The translations under genes and the position numbers were made by a program. Source: Bacteroidota bacterium (GTDB lineage: Bacteria > Bacteroidota > Bacteroidia > Chitinophagales > Saprospiraceae). From it: a stretch of 48,445 bases of DNA. Of this stretch, positions 8,508-16,061 are shown piece by piece (positions within the stretch are counted from its first letter, which is position 1; every line of letters starts with the position of its first letter). The stretch is from positions 1 through 48,445 of the forward strand of contig JAAEZH010000041.1 of NCBI GenBank assembly GCA_018222965.1, given 5' to 3'. The notes beneath the pieces are model-generated. The model did no database searches and was not told the DNA's origin. It saw nothing but the letters and a program-made list of their open reading frames with translations.

Positions 8508-9863
8508 ATGTCTACCCTGGTCGGCAATAAATTTAGACCTTCCTTTTGGATCTCAGCCCTTTTCTTTTTAGCCGGCAGTCTCTTGCTGGGCTTCTGGGTA
8601 GAACAAGCTGACTTTAGCTGGATAATTGCCGGATTTCTTTTGATGTTTGCTCCTTATGCCTGGGTTTTGCTTGGCGCGAATGGCGACTTAGACTGGAAGA
8701 AATATTTGTGGCTGGCAGGCGCCTTGCGTATCCTGCTGCTGTTTGCCATGCCGGGCTTATCCGACGATCTGTATCGCTTTATCTGGGACGGACGATTATT
8801 GACGCAGGGCATCAATCCGTTTTCGCATTTACCGGCCTGGTACCTGGAAGCGGGGAATGAAGTTTCCGGGCTTACGCCGAATTTGTATGCGTCCTTAAAT
8901 TCACCGGAGTACTACACCATTTATCCGCCGGTTGCTCAGGCAGTTTTCGGCCTGGCCTGTTGGGTTTCCCCCAAAAGCCTGTACGGTGCCATGTTGGTAA
9001 TGAAATTATTTTTGGTCCTATGCGAGTTGTTTAGCTTGTATTTGCTTCCGCGAATATTGACCCTGCTGAAGATGCCGGCAGAGCGAAGCCTGATTTACGC
9101 CCTCAATCCGCTTATCATTATTGAGATTAGTGGCAACCTCCATTTTGAGGGAGCGATGATCTGTTTCTTCCTGGCCGGTCTCTACCTGATCCTGGCCGGT
9201 AGAGAACGCATTGGTGGGTTGGCCATGGGACTATCGATTGCATCCAAACTGCTGACCTTGATCTTTATGCCCTTTTTTATTCGAAGGATTGGCTGGAATA
9301 AAGTCATTCCCCTCTTTATTTTTTGCGGAGGAATCTGTCTGCTATTATTCCTGCCCTTATTCAGCGAAAGCTTTTTTGGAAATTTCGGCGAAAGCCTGGA
9401 CTTATACTTTCGAAAGTTTGAGTTTAATGCCAGTGTATATTATTTGAGTCGATGGGTTGGGTACCAATTAAGTGGCTTCAATTTGATCGCTTATATCGGA
9501 CCGGGACTGGCGCTCACTTCGGGTCTGGGTATTTTGGCCTTTGCTTTCTTCCATCCGGGAAACAGTTGGAAAGCAACACTAAAATACATGCTCTATGGCA
9601 TTTGTCTCTATTTGGCATTGACCACAACGGTGCATCCCTGGTACTTGAGTTTACCTGTTCTTTTGTGTGGATTCACCTCCTACAGGTTCCCTTTGATCTG
9701 GTCATTTATGATCACCCTGACTTACATCAATTACAGCTACGATCCATATTGGGAAAACCTCTGGATCGTAGCGCTTGAATACGGTATTGTGGCGGGGGTG
9801 TTTTTGTGGGAAGCTAAAAAGTATTCCGCATTGGGATCCTGGCGCTTATTTAAACGGTCTTAA
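8508..9863 (+). CDS. GT-C fold integral-membrane glycosyltransferase (GT87/MptAB-like)
   Basis: 451 residues from ATG 8508 (MSTLVGNKF). The frame is open from 8448, but that extension lies inside the preceding gene. The protein is mostly hydrophobic with about 10-12 predicted membrane segments. The signature SDDLYRFIWDGR (residues 85-96, followed by GINPF) is the loop seen in polyprenol-phosphate-mannose-dependent mannosyltransferases and GT87 proteins, where acidic residues after the first helix bind the lipid-linked donor. A WYLSLPV motif occurs late in the protein. It starts 4 bases after the membrane GT2 stops. A reasonable reading is that the soluble GT2 makes the lipid-linked sugar that this enzyme uses on the periplasmic face (inference). 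It ends convergent with the next gene. Confidence 0.85.
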   Translation: MSTLVGNKFRPSFWISALFFLAGSLLLGFWVEQADFSWIIAGFLLMFAPYAWVLLGANGDLDWKKYLWLAGALRILLLFAMPGLSDDLYRFIWDGRLLTQGINPFSHLPAWYLEAGNEVSGLTPNLYASLNSPEYYTIYPPVAQAVFGLACWVSPKSLYGAMLVMKLFLVLCELFSLYLLPRILTLLKMPAERSLIYALNPLIIIEISGNLHFEGAMICFFLAGLYLILAGRERIGGLAMGLSIASKLLTLIFMPFFIRRIGWNKVIPLFIFCGGICLLLFLPLFSESFFGNFGESLDLYFRKFEFNASVYYLSRWVGYQLSGFNLIAYIGPGLALTSGLGILAFAFFHPGNSWKATLKYMLYGICLYLALTTTVHPWYLSLPVLLCGFTSYRFPLIWSFMITLTYINYSYDPYWENLWIVALEYGIVAGVFLWEAKKYSALGSWRLFKRS

Positions 9864-9893
9864 AAACGGCTCACCCCTTACCAAATGTAATCC

Positions 9894-10344
9894 CTAAAAA
9901 TCATAGTACTTCATCTGAAACTCGCCTTCCGTTATCTGTACCTCACCCGATCCTCCAAGCAGACTCGCCTCTGCGGTAAAAGTACCTCTGATAAACTCCT
10001 TTTTATTATCGATTTCTTCTACAATTACGGTACCTGTATCGCCGTAATAATCAAGATTGTCTTCGCTGTATTCGATAAAATTTGCGTCAAAGGTTCCTTC
10101 CATACCATCAAACCCACTAACACCAATAAGAATACTAATATCGCCCTGGTCGTATTTCAGGTCCAGGTTGCCTTGAAACAAATTATCCGCAGGATAAGGC
10201 AAAGAATCCCCTTCTACCAACATCCCGTTGGCTTTGAATTTAAAATAGGTCGGCACTTCCTTATCGGGGTCTGAACCATTATCTTTTTTACAAGCTGAGT
10301 ATAATAAAAAAACAGAAAAGAGAAATAAATAATACTTTTTTCAT
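9894..10344 (-). pseudogene. Small lipoprotein gene interrupted in its signal peptide by a homopolymer shift
   Basis: ATG at 10344 starts a typical lipoprotein signal (MKKVLFISLFCFF) but the frame meets a TAA at 10290-10288. Just before it is a run of seven T on the coding strand (10306-10312). With six T the frame would read on as FLLYSAC followed by KKDNGSD, a perfect lipobox, into the long open frame ending at 9894. The mature part, about 130 residues, is acidic and beta-rich (TFDANFIEYSEDNLDYYGDTG) and resembles no family I can name; it has the look of a Bacteroidota lipocalin-like or DUF-type domain. One extra T therefore separates signal and mature protein. This could be a real mutation, a phase-variable tract or a sequencing error. 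An alternative GTG start at 10256 would give a cytoplasmic fragment and is unlikely. Confidence 0.8.
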
Positions 10345-10362
10345 TTGGCTATAATTTGGAAT

Positions 10363-10716
10363 TTACTGAATTAGAGCCTGCTCAACAGACTCCTTTAATT
10401 TTTTGATTTTAGGGTAATACCACGCAAAAGAAATTACTTGCCCTACGGTTATCGCAATGATTAAATTTACGGGGAATCCTAATTCAAAGTAGCCAGCAAC
10501 AAAAAATAAAATCGCAGTAATGACAATTTGAACGACATTTCCGATCTGTGGAAATTTTGCTTTTACCAAAACCTCTTCTCCCAACACTCTTACTTTCACC
10601 TGGATTACATCCGATTCCTGAACTACTACATAATGGTCCTTGGTTTCGTACACCTTCTGGTATCCCTTTTCGATCAGGCGTTTGATGGCTTCCGTATGGT
10701 TTTTTACCTGAGTCAT
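10363..10716 (-). CDS. Small membrane protein of unknown function
   Basis: 117 residues. The N-terminal half is soluble (HTEAIKRLIEKGYQKVYETKDHYVVVQESDVIQVKVRVLGEEVLVKAKFP), looking like a small alpha/beta domain. Two hydrophobic segments follow (about 60-76 and 82-98), then a basic and amphipathic tail. I do not recognise the family. It lies 45 bases downstream of the reductase-like gene and just upstream of the broken lipoprotein gene, all on the minus strand, so they may share a transcript. Confidence 0.65.
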   Translation of the reverse strand: MTQVKNHTEAIKRLIEKGYQKVYETKDHYVVVQESDVIQVKVRVLGEEVLVKAKFPQIGNVVQIVITAILFFVAGYFELGFPVNLIIAITVGQVISFAWYYPKIKKLKESVEQALIQ

Positions 10717-10760
10717 TTGTATTGGTTTTGAAAAACATTTTCCGGTAGCAAAACAGCTGT

Positions 10761-11291
10761 TTATTGGCCTACCGCCTTATATCGCAACTGCACCAGCCCT
10801 GAATCATAAGAAGTCGAAGAAATTAATTCTAAATCCCGCTCCGGACGACCGTCTTGAAAAAGTTTGGTACCATCTCCAAGTAAAACCGGCACAATCGAAA
10901 TGATCAATTCGTCAAATAACTTCTCTTTCATCAAGCTATTGACAAGTTGAGCGCCTCCATCGCAAAAGATGTTTTTACCGTCCTTCTCTTTTAACTGGCG
11001 GATTAAGGCTCCTACATCTTCTGTATAAAATTGAATATTACCCAGGAATTCTCTGGCTGTTCGGGTAATGATATAAATATCCCGTTCCTTATCCGGGAAA
11101 CTCCCTACTTCATTGACCACCCAATCATAGGTGCGCCTGCCCATGATAATGGTATCAACGGTAGCTATAAAATCATGATACCCATAATCCATGCCTTCCA
11201 CCTGAACTTTATCCAGAAAGCTGAGATCATCATTGGGTTTGGCAATGTAGCCATCCAGGGAGCAAGCGATGTAAAGGATTAGTTTTCGCAT
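10761..11291 (-). CDS. Dihydrofolate reductase family protein (RibD C-terminal domain-like)
   Basis: 176 residues, the usual length for stand-alone YyaP/YwjB-type proteins. The pattern is clear: an opening strand RKLILYIACSLDGYIA, then DTIIMGRRTYDWV (NADPH-binding loop equivalent), DIYIITRT, then NIFCDGGAQLVNSLMKEKLFDELIISIVPVLLGDGTKLF, the hallmark DGGxxL and PVLLGxGxxLF region. Members are single-domain NADPH-dependent reductase homologues related to DHFR and RibD. Substrates are mostly unknown, and some reduce pteridine or flavin precursors. It sits in a run of small accessory minus-strand genes with no rib or fol partners nearby, so no pathway can be assigned. Confidence 0.9.
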   Translation of the reverse strand: MRKLILYIACSLDGYIAKPNDDLSFLDKVQVEGMDYGYHDFIATVDTIIMGRRTYDWVVNEVGSFPDKERDIYIITRTAREFLGNIQFYTEDVGALIRQLKEKDGKNIFCDGGAQLVNSLMKEKLFDELIISIVPVLLGDGTKLFQDGRPERDLELISSTSYDSGLVQLRYKAVGQ

Positions 11292-11324
11292 GGGTAAATC
11301 TTGGATTAAAAAAAGTTTAAGGAA

Positions 11325-11891
11325 TCACTTATGCTCGCGGACAAAGTCTATTCCAAGGTAATCACTCAGGCTTGGATCTACAAAAAGAGATTCTCCTGTG
11401 TGGAGGTCTTTTATTTCATTGTAATCGTGATCCTGAAAAAAGGGCCTGTTGATTATTGAATGCAAATCAATACCCCAAAGCGATAATTTCCCAATTTTGT
11501 GCTGGGCGATGATCTGATCTCCTAAATCGTTTTCCCGAATTAAATAGTTTGCTATAGCATTAAACATTCGGGCATACCCTACACAGTTTGCTTTTCGGGT
11601 ATTCATCATCCCGACAATATTATAGGAAGCATTCGATTTGGAAAACGCTAAAAGCTCTGAAGTGAGGGAATTTGAAATGCTGGCAATCTCATGAAAGGAA
11701 ATATCATCTGGCAACTCTTCGGCATTAATATGTTGAATCAATTCCGGATTTTCGATTGGTATATTTGTTCGAATTCCAACTTCAAAATACTTAATGCTCC
11801 AATTATAGATTGGTCTTCTAAATACAATGATAATTATTATTAAAACCAACCCGATTTGAAGGCCAGATCGAATTTTTCTATTCATTTTCAC
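11325..11891 (-). CDS. Membrane-anchored transglutaminase-like (cysteine protease fold) protein
   Basis: 188 residues. An N-terminal hydrophobic segment (about 10-24, rich in Ile) acts as an uncleaved anchor or signal. The rest shows the order Cys, His, Asp of the transglutaminase-like superfamily: KANCVGYARMFNAIANYLI (Cys at the start of a helix), LWGIDLHSII (His on a strand), and SLFVDPSLSDYLGI (Asp in a VDP motif). Start chosen at MKMNRKIRS. Such proteins may be peptidases or inactive binding domains. Substrate unknown. The neighbours are unrelated small genes. Confidence 0.65.
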   Translation of the reverse strand: MKMNRKIRSGLQIGLVLIIIIIVFRRPIYNWSIKYFEVGIRTNIPIENPELIQHINAEELPDDISFHEIASISNSLTSELLAFSKSNASYNIVGMMNTRKANCVGYARMFNAIANYLIRENDLGDQIIAQHKIGKLSLWGIDLHSIINRPFFQDHDYNEIKDLHTGESLFVDPSLSDYLGIDFVREHK

Positions 11892-11919
11892 TTAAAATAA
11901 GTAATAAACCCAAAGAGTA

Positions 11920-12282
11920 TTAATGCCGGCTCAGCTGCCTGTCTTCCCGAATTTCACCAATGTGGTAATAAGCGTGAATTTTTTGGATTTTTCCGTCCTT
12001 AAAATAATGCCATTCACTCACGTCCATCGAATACCCATCTGCTTGTTTGGAGGTGTAGCGCACACAAGCAGCATTATCGCCCTCCAGAATATCGTGGATC
12101 TCAAAAGTATGTCCCAGAAACTTCTCGCGATTGGCTTTTACCAGGTCCAGGTATGCTTCTTTTCCGGTTATCGTCCCAAACGGACTGGTATGTGAAAAGT
12201 CTTCCGCTAATGGGAGATTGAGAAAATCTCCCGACTCCCATTTGTTAAACCAATCAGTTATTCGTGTTTTCAAGGACATCAC
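11920..12282 (-). CDS. SnoaL-like (NTF2 fold) protein
   Basis: 120 residues with the NTF2-like cone-fold pattern: helix TRITDWFNKWESGDF, then LAEDFSHTSPFGTITGKEAYLDLVKA, HTFEIHDILEGDNAACVRYTSKQADG and SEWHYFKDGKIQKIHAYYH. The closing FKDGKIQKIHAYYH strand is characteristic of SnoaL-like domains. These are small-molecule binding or isomerase proteins and are often annotated only as nuclear transport factor 2 family. It lies 16 bases after the broken VOC gene on the same strand. Start could be either of two adjacent Met codons (12282 or 12279). Confidence 0.85.
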   Translation of the reverse strand: MMSLKTRITDWFNKWESGDFLNLPLAEDFSHTSPFGTITGKEAYLDLVKANREKFLGHTFEIHDILEGDNAACVRYTSKQADGYSMDVSEWHYFKDGKIQKIHAYYHIGEIREDRQLSRH

Positions 12283-12298
12283 CTATCAGGATTTTCGT

Positions 12299-12446
12299 TT
12301 ATAGAATCTTCCAGAAGATACGAAATATTGGAAAATCGCCCGGACCATATTTGCTAAAGCCCCAGTCAAATACATCCTCATAGAATTTTTTTTGCACGGT
12401 CAATGTCATCTGTATGAATGGCAAAATGCACTAATTGGTTATCCAT
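12299..12446 (-). pseudogene. Truncated and frameshifted VOC (glyoxalase) family remnant
   Basis: ATG at 12446 gives MDNQLVHFAIHTDDIDRAKK and then stops because of a run of eight A on the coding strand (12386-12393). With seven A the frame continues as FYEDVFDWGFSKYGPGDFP and ends at a TAA at 12299. This is the beginning of a vicinal oxygen chelate domain (FAIHTDDIDRAKKFYEDVFDW is diagnostic), but only about 50 of the usual 115-120 residues are present, so it is also truncated at the 3' end. Its start overlaps the stop of the upstream small membrane protein by 8 bases. It is best read as a gene remnant. Confidence 0.75.
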
Positions 12447-12627
12447 TTTCCTGAATTATTTTATTCTGATTCTTCTCTTTGGCTTTCGCCGAAAACATTA
12501 AAATACACCCGACCACAAATGTCCATTGAAGGAATTCGTGTAGTGAAGTTTCATTTGGCACAAAAACGACGATGGCGCCGATAAAAAACAGTATTTGGCC
12601 AAACAGTCTTATAAATTTGCTACCCAT
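12439..12627 (-). CDS. Small two-helix membrane protein
   Basis: 62 residues with two hydrophobic segments (about 5-24 and 33-46) and a Lys/Asn-rich tail (KAKEKNQNK). Family not recognised. Its start overlaps the upstream small membrane gene by 8 bases (ATGGGTAG), and its stop overlaps the VOC remnant's start by 8 bases (ATGGATAA), a tight translationally coupled chain. It resembles the upstream protein in segment order and in the KEKN tail, which suggests tandem duplication. Confidence 0.6.
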   Translation of the reverse strand: MGSKFIRLFGQILFFIGAIVVFVPNETSLHEFLQWTFVVGCILMFSAKAKEKNQNKIIQENG

Positions 12628-12832
12628 TACTTGTTTCGTTTTTCCGGATTAAGCGCTTTAATTTCTGGTAGTTCTTTTCTTTTCCGAAAAGCATTAATAT
12701 TAATCCGAAGTCAAAAAGCAATACCTCATAATACCACGGCTTATCATCCGAAAACACTAAAAATGCCAATAGCATAATTAAGACACCAAGAAATCGAACC
12801 ACCTTTAAGGATTGATTATTCATACTTATCAT
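12620..12832 (-). CDS. Small two-helix membrane protein (possible paralogue of the next gene)
   Basis: 70 residues, or 67 from the second Met (MNNQSLK). Two hydrophobic segments (about 12-27 and 36-50) are followed by a basic tail (FGKEKNYQKLKRLIRKNE). I do not recognise a family. RFLGVLIMLLAFLVF and FGLILMLFGKEKN line up with the same parts of the downstream protein. It lies 40 bases downstream of the sigma-factor partner gene on the same strand. Confidence 0.6.
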   Translation of the reverse strand: MISMNNQSLKVVRFLGVLIMLLAFLVFSDDKPWYYEVLLFDFGLILMLFGKEKNYQKLKRLIRKNETSNG

Positions 12833-12872
12833 TTCTTCGTTTTACTAATTAGTTGAAGATGATCAATAAGAA

Positions 12873-13532
12873 TTACACTTTGGAATGACTATTCTCCAGG
12901 TCCTCCCAATAGCCCTTCAAAACATCGAGGTATTTACCAAACTTCAGATATTGTGTATAGCGCTGAAAGAAATAAGAAAACAGGCCGACCAGAATGGGCA
13001 AAACAATCAACATCAAGCCCCAAATATCCCAACGGAGCACGTCATTACGAAAGACATATCCATAATAGATCCATCCAACTATAACCGGCGTCATTAAAGT
13101 GTCTGAATAGATATTAAATGAAATTGCAGACTCCATGGAATCGATAAACAACCTCAGGTTTGTTTTTAGGTCGTGTGCCGAGTGCCGGATTCTGTTTATT
13201 CGCTGAAAAGCCCTGAAATTAAAGCCCAGCATGATGGCCAGAGACGTTCCTAAAACGAAAAATAAAATCGTGCTCTCAATAGCCGAAAACGCAAAGTCCA
13301 AAGGACTCACTTCCTCCGGAAACAGCCAGCTCAGTACACCAAGAGTAAAACTCACCAGGCAAGTTATCCCTCCCATGGCAAATTTGCTTTTTAGCGCCTT
13401 TTGTATTTGGGCAATTTCAGAGGTTGATTTATGATGAATGGCGTTCGCAATTTGTGGAATATCAACCCGATCTCTATTCAGTATTTCTTGCTCCATCATC
13501 ATCCAGGATGATTTTAGATTGGCTAGTTCCAT
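12873..13532 (-). CDS. Four-helix membrane protein paired with an ECF sigma factor (possible anti-sigma factor)
   Basis: 219 residues. A soluble N-terminus of about 50 residues (MELANLKSSWMMMEQEILNRDR, helical) is followed by two hydrophobic segments (about 53-70 and 84-102), an amphipathic middle, two more hydrophobic segments (about 145-160 and 170-188) and a charged tail. The start codon follows the sigma-factor stop directly (TAAATG). In Bacteroidota, membrane proteins placed just after an ECF sigma gene often regulate it, so an anti-sigma role is plausible. That is an inference from position, and no ZAS or FecR motif is visible. Confidence 0.7.
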   Translation of the reverse strand: MELANLKSSWMMMEQEILNRDRVDIPQIANAIHHKSTSEIAQIQKALKSKFAMGGITCLVSFTLGVLSWLFPEEVSPLDFAFSAIESTILFFVLGTSLAIMLGFNFRAFQRINRIRHSAHDLKTNLRLFIDSMESAISFNIYSDTLMTPVIVGWIYYGYVFRNDVLRWDIWGLMLIVLPILVGLFSYFFQRYTQYLKFGKYLDVLKGYWEDLENSHSKV

Positions 13533-14036
13533 TTATTCAGTAGTTAAAATTTCAGATAGTTTCTTACGTATCCTGGTCATTTTTACCCGGACATAATTTT
13601 GACTGATCCCAATTATATCAGCAATTTCCTTATTCTGGATTCCATCCAGATGCAACATCATGATAGCCCGCTCAACCTTATCCAGCATTGAAATAGCTTT
13701 ATACAGGCTTTTCAATCGATCATCCTCCTTATAAGGCATCGACACCAGGGTATCCGGTTTGATTTCATAGGAATCCAAAAAGAGAAGTTTGCGCTTTTTT
13801 TGCTTACGGACATCCTGAATCGCCACGTTCAGCGCAACGCGATACATCCAGGTAGAGAATTTTGCATCACCCCTAAAGGAAGGGAAAGAGCGCCATAGCT
13901 GCAATAGAATCTCCTGAAACAAGTCTTTTTGGTGCTCTTCATTCTCGCAATACATTCTACACACTTTGTGTATGATGTTTTGCGATTCGTTTACCAAATG
14001 CACAAATCGTTTTTCAGCAGGTTCTTTTGCAGCCAA
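13533..14036 (-). CDS. ECF-type RNA polymerase sigma factor
   Basis: 167 residues, the normal size for a group 4 sigma-70 factor. Region 2 is clear (NIIHKVCRMYCENEEHQKDLFQEILLQLW, then FRGDAKFSTWMYRVALNVAIQDVRK) and region 4 forms the C-terminal helix-turn-helix (ERAIMMLHLDGIQNKEIADIIGISQNYVRVKMTRIRKKL). No fused extra domain is present. It is followed without a gap by a four-helix membrane protein that may be its regulator. A 69-bp palindromic repeat (14114-14182) lies upstream between it and the ABC exporter gene. The regulon is unknown. Confidence 0.93.
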   Translation of the reverse strand: MAAKEPAEKRFVHLVNESQNIIHKVCRMYCENEEHQKDLFQEILLQLWRSFPSFRGDAKFSTWMYRVALNVAIQDVRKQKKRKLLFLDSYEIKPDTLVSMPYKEDDRLKSLYKAISMLDKVERAIMMLHLDGIQNKEIADIIGISQNYVRVKMTRIRKKLSEILTTE

Positions 14037-14113
14037 TTAAGTTCGTTTATACCATAAGTTGTAAAGCTTTGAGGAGAATTACAGTATTGATAGAAAAAAT
14101 TAACTGATTTGGT

Positions 14114-14182
14114 TTTGGACCTGTCAGGTTGCCGACCCGTCAGGTCGGCGACCTGACGGGTCGGCAACCTGACAGGTCCAAA
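14114..14182. repeat. 69-bp perfect palindrome built from the 16-bp repeat family
   Basis: Two 34-base arms (14114-14147 and 14149-14182) are exact inverted copies around a single G at 14148. The arms are made of GACCTGTCAGGTTGCC-type units. The element starts 4 bases beyond the ABC exporter stop (14188-14186) and could act as a terminator for it. It is related to the arrays at 1-55 and 26093-26153. Confidence 0.92.
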
Positions 14183-14185
14183 TTT

Positions 14186-15993
14186 TTACCGATAGCCCGC
14201 AGCCTGCAGCTTAAACAATTCTGCATACTTACCCTCCTGCGCCAACAACTCCTGATGGCTACCGAGCTCCAGCTTTTGCCCATTTTCCAGAAAGAGAATT
14301 CGGTCTGCCATGCGAACGGTAGAAAAACGATGGGAGATCAATACGGCCGTTTTGCCTTCGATCAAATCGGAAAAGCGCACAAATACTTCGTGTTCCGCCC
14401 GGGCATCCAGGGCAGCGGTGGGCTCGTCCAGGATGTACAACTGAGCATCCCGCATATACGCACGAGCCAGCGCCACTTTCTGCCACTGACCACCCGAAAG
14501 GTCTACCCCATCGGTAACCGCTTACCCAGCATTTGCTTGTATTGCAATGGCAGCGCCTCGACTACCGAATTTGCCAGACTCTTCTCCGCAGCCACTTCTA
14601 TTCGTTCCTCATCACTTAGGGAACGGATATTCCCTACAGCAATATTTTCACCGGCTTGTAGCTGGTAACGCTGAAAATCCTGAAAGATCACACCCAACAT
14701 CTCCCGGTATTCCTTTAAATTGTATCTGCGTATATCTTTACCATCCAGCAGTATCCTTCCCTCTGTTGGTTCATACAATCGAGCCAATAATTTCACCAGG
14801 GTGGTTTTTCCGGCACCATTTTCTCCTACCAGGGCCAGCTTCTCCCCTACTTTCAGGGAAAAACTCAGATCTTTTACTGCCCAGTGTTCTGAATTTGGAT
14901 AGCGAAAACCCACCGATTCAAACAGGAATCCTTCTTTTATGGATTTCGGAACAGAGAGAGCCTTCTCGTCAGAAATGATCTGTGGTTTTAAGGCTAAAAA
15001 ATCAAACAGATCCTGCAAATACAAAGCCCGCTCTGCAATTCGCGAAAAGCGGGTCATCATGCCTTGCAACAAGCCACGCATCCGACTGAATGATCCGGAT
15101 AAAAAGGTCAGAGTCCCCAGACTCAGAATACCGCCAATGGTTTGTAATATGATAAATACATAAGCACCATAATAGGATATGGTTCCCAGTGCAGACAACA
15201 AGCCTCCCACACCTGCACGCTTGACTGATATTTTGCGATTGGCCAAAAAGTAACGATCGGCCAATTCGCGGAAGCGCTCCGATAAAAAATCGGATAAGCC
15301 AAACATCTTCACTTCCTTCGCAGTCTGATCACTGGCACCAATGTATCGCAGATAATCGAGTTCTCTCCGCTCGGGTGTCCATTGTCTGGTTAACGAATAA
15401 GCCCGCTGATTAAAATGCGTTTCCCCCAAAAAAGACGGGATAACGGCTACTACCAGGAGGAGGATTAACCAGGGATTGAAAACCACCAATCCGGCACCCA
15501 ATGAGATCAGGGTAATCAAATCCTGGACCTGTGATAATACCTCAGACATCAAAACGGTACGGCTGGTAGTCTGCCTTCTGGCTCGTTCGAGTTTATCGTA
15601 AAAGGTAGGGTTCTCAAATTGGTATAAGTCCAATTTAGCGGCATGCCTGATGAGTATGACTGAGGTATGATTGGAAAACATATCCCCCAACAGGCTGTCA
15701 ATGAGCGTGATACCCCGATTCAGGATATCAGAAGAAACGGCAAGGATTAACTCCAAACCAACCATTGTCCAGAGGTATTGCTGATCTCCTCCCGGGTTAT
15801 CCATTAAAAAAACAACGGCATCAATGATTTCCTTGCCCACATATAAAATAGCAAGTGGCAAAACCGATTTGACCAGCCGCAATGCTATATTCGCCAGCGT
15901 CAATTTTGGAGATACCTTCCATATCATCCGAAAAAAGGGCGGCAAATTGCGCAATGCTGAAAACTGATCCTTAATACCTTTCTTTTCTGCCAT
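14186..15993 (-). pseudogene. ABC exporter (permease-ATPase fusion) with a single-base frameshift
   Basis: The first 496 residues hold a six-helix permease with the motif ETHFNQRAYSLTRQWTPERRELDYLR, seen in lantibiotic/peptide exporters and related proteins. They also hold the start of the nucleotide-binding domain: Walker A GENGAGKTT at 390-398 and the Q-loop FQDF at about 437. The frame then ends at KRLPMG. In the next frame the rest continues at once: DGVDLSGGQWQKVALARAY (ABC signature), LYILDEPTAALDA (Walker B) and ISHRFSTVR (H-loop), ending at 14186. One base is missing near 14516-14517, where AA stands in place of an expected AAA. Everything else is intact at about 600 residues. It is either a very recent pseudogene or a sequence error. 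Substrate unknown. It is divergent from the helicase gene. Confidence 0.88.
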
Positions 15994-16061
15994 GTCTTTT
16001 ATTAGTTTGAGCCGGAAATCCTATTCTATACAATTATTACTTTCAATTAGTTTCTTCCTGC

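Noticed and set aside
10344-10716. Lipoprotein and small membrane protein as one fused gene
   Set aside because: They are in different frames with a stop between them and have unrelated N-termini.
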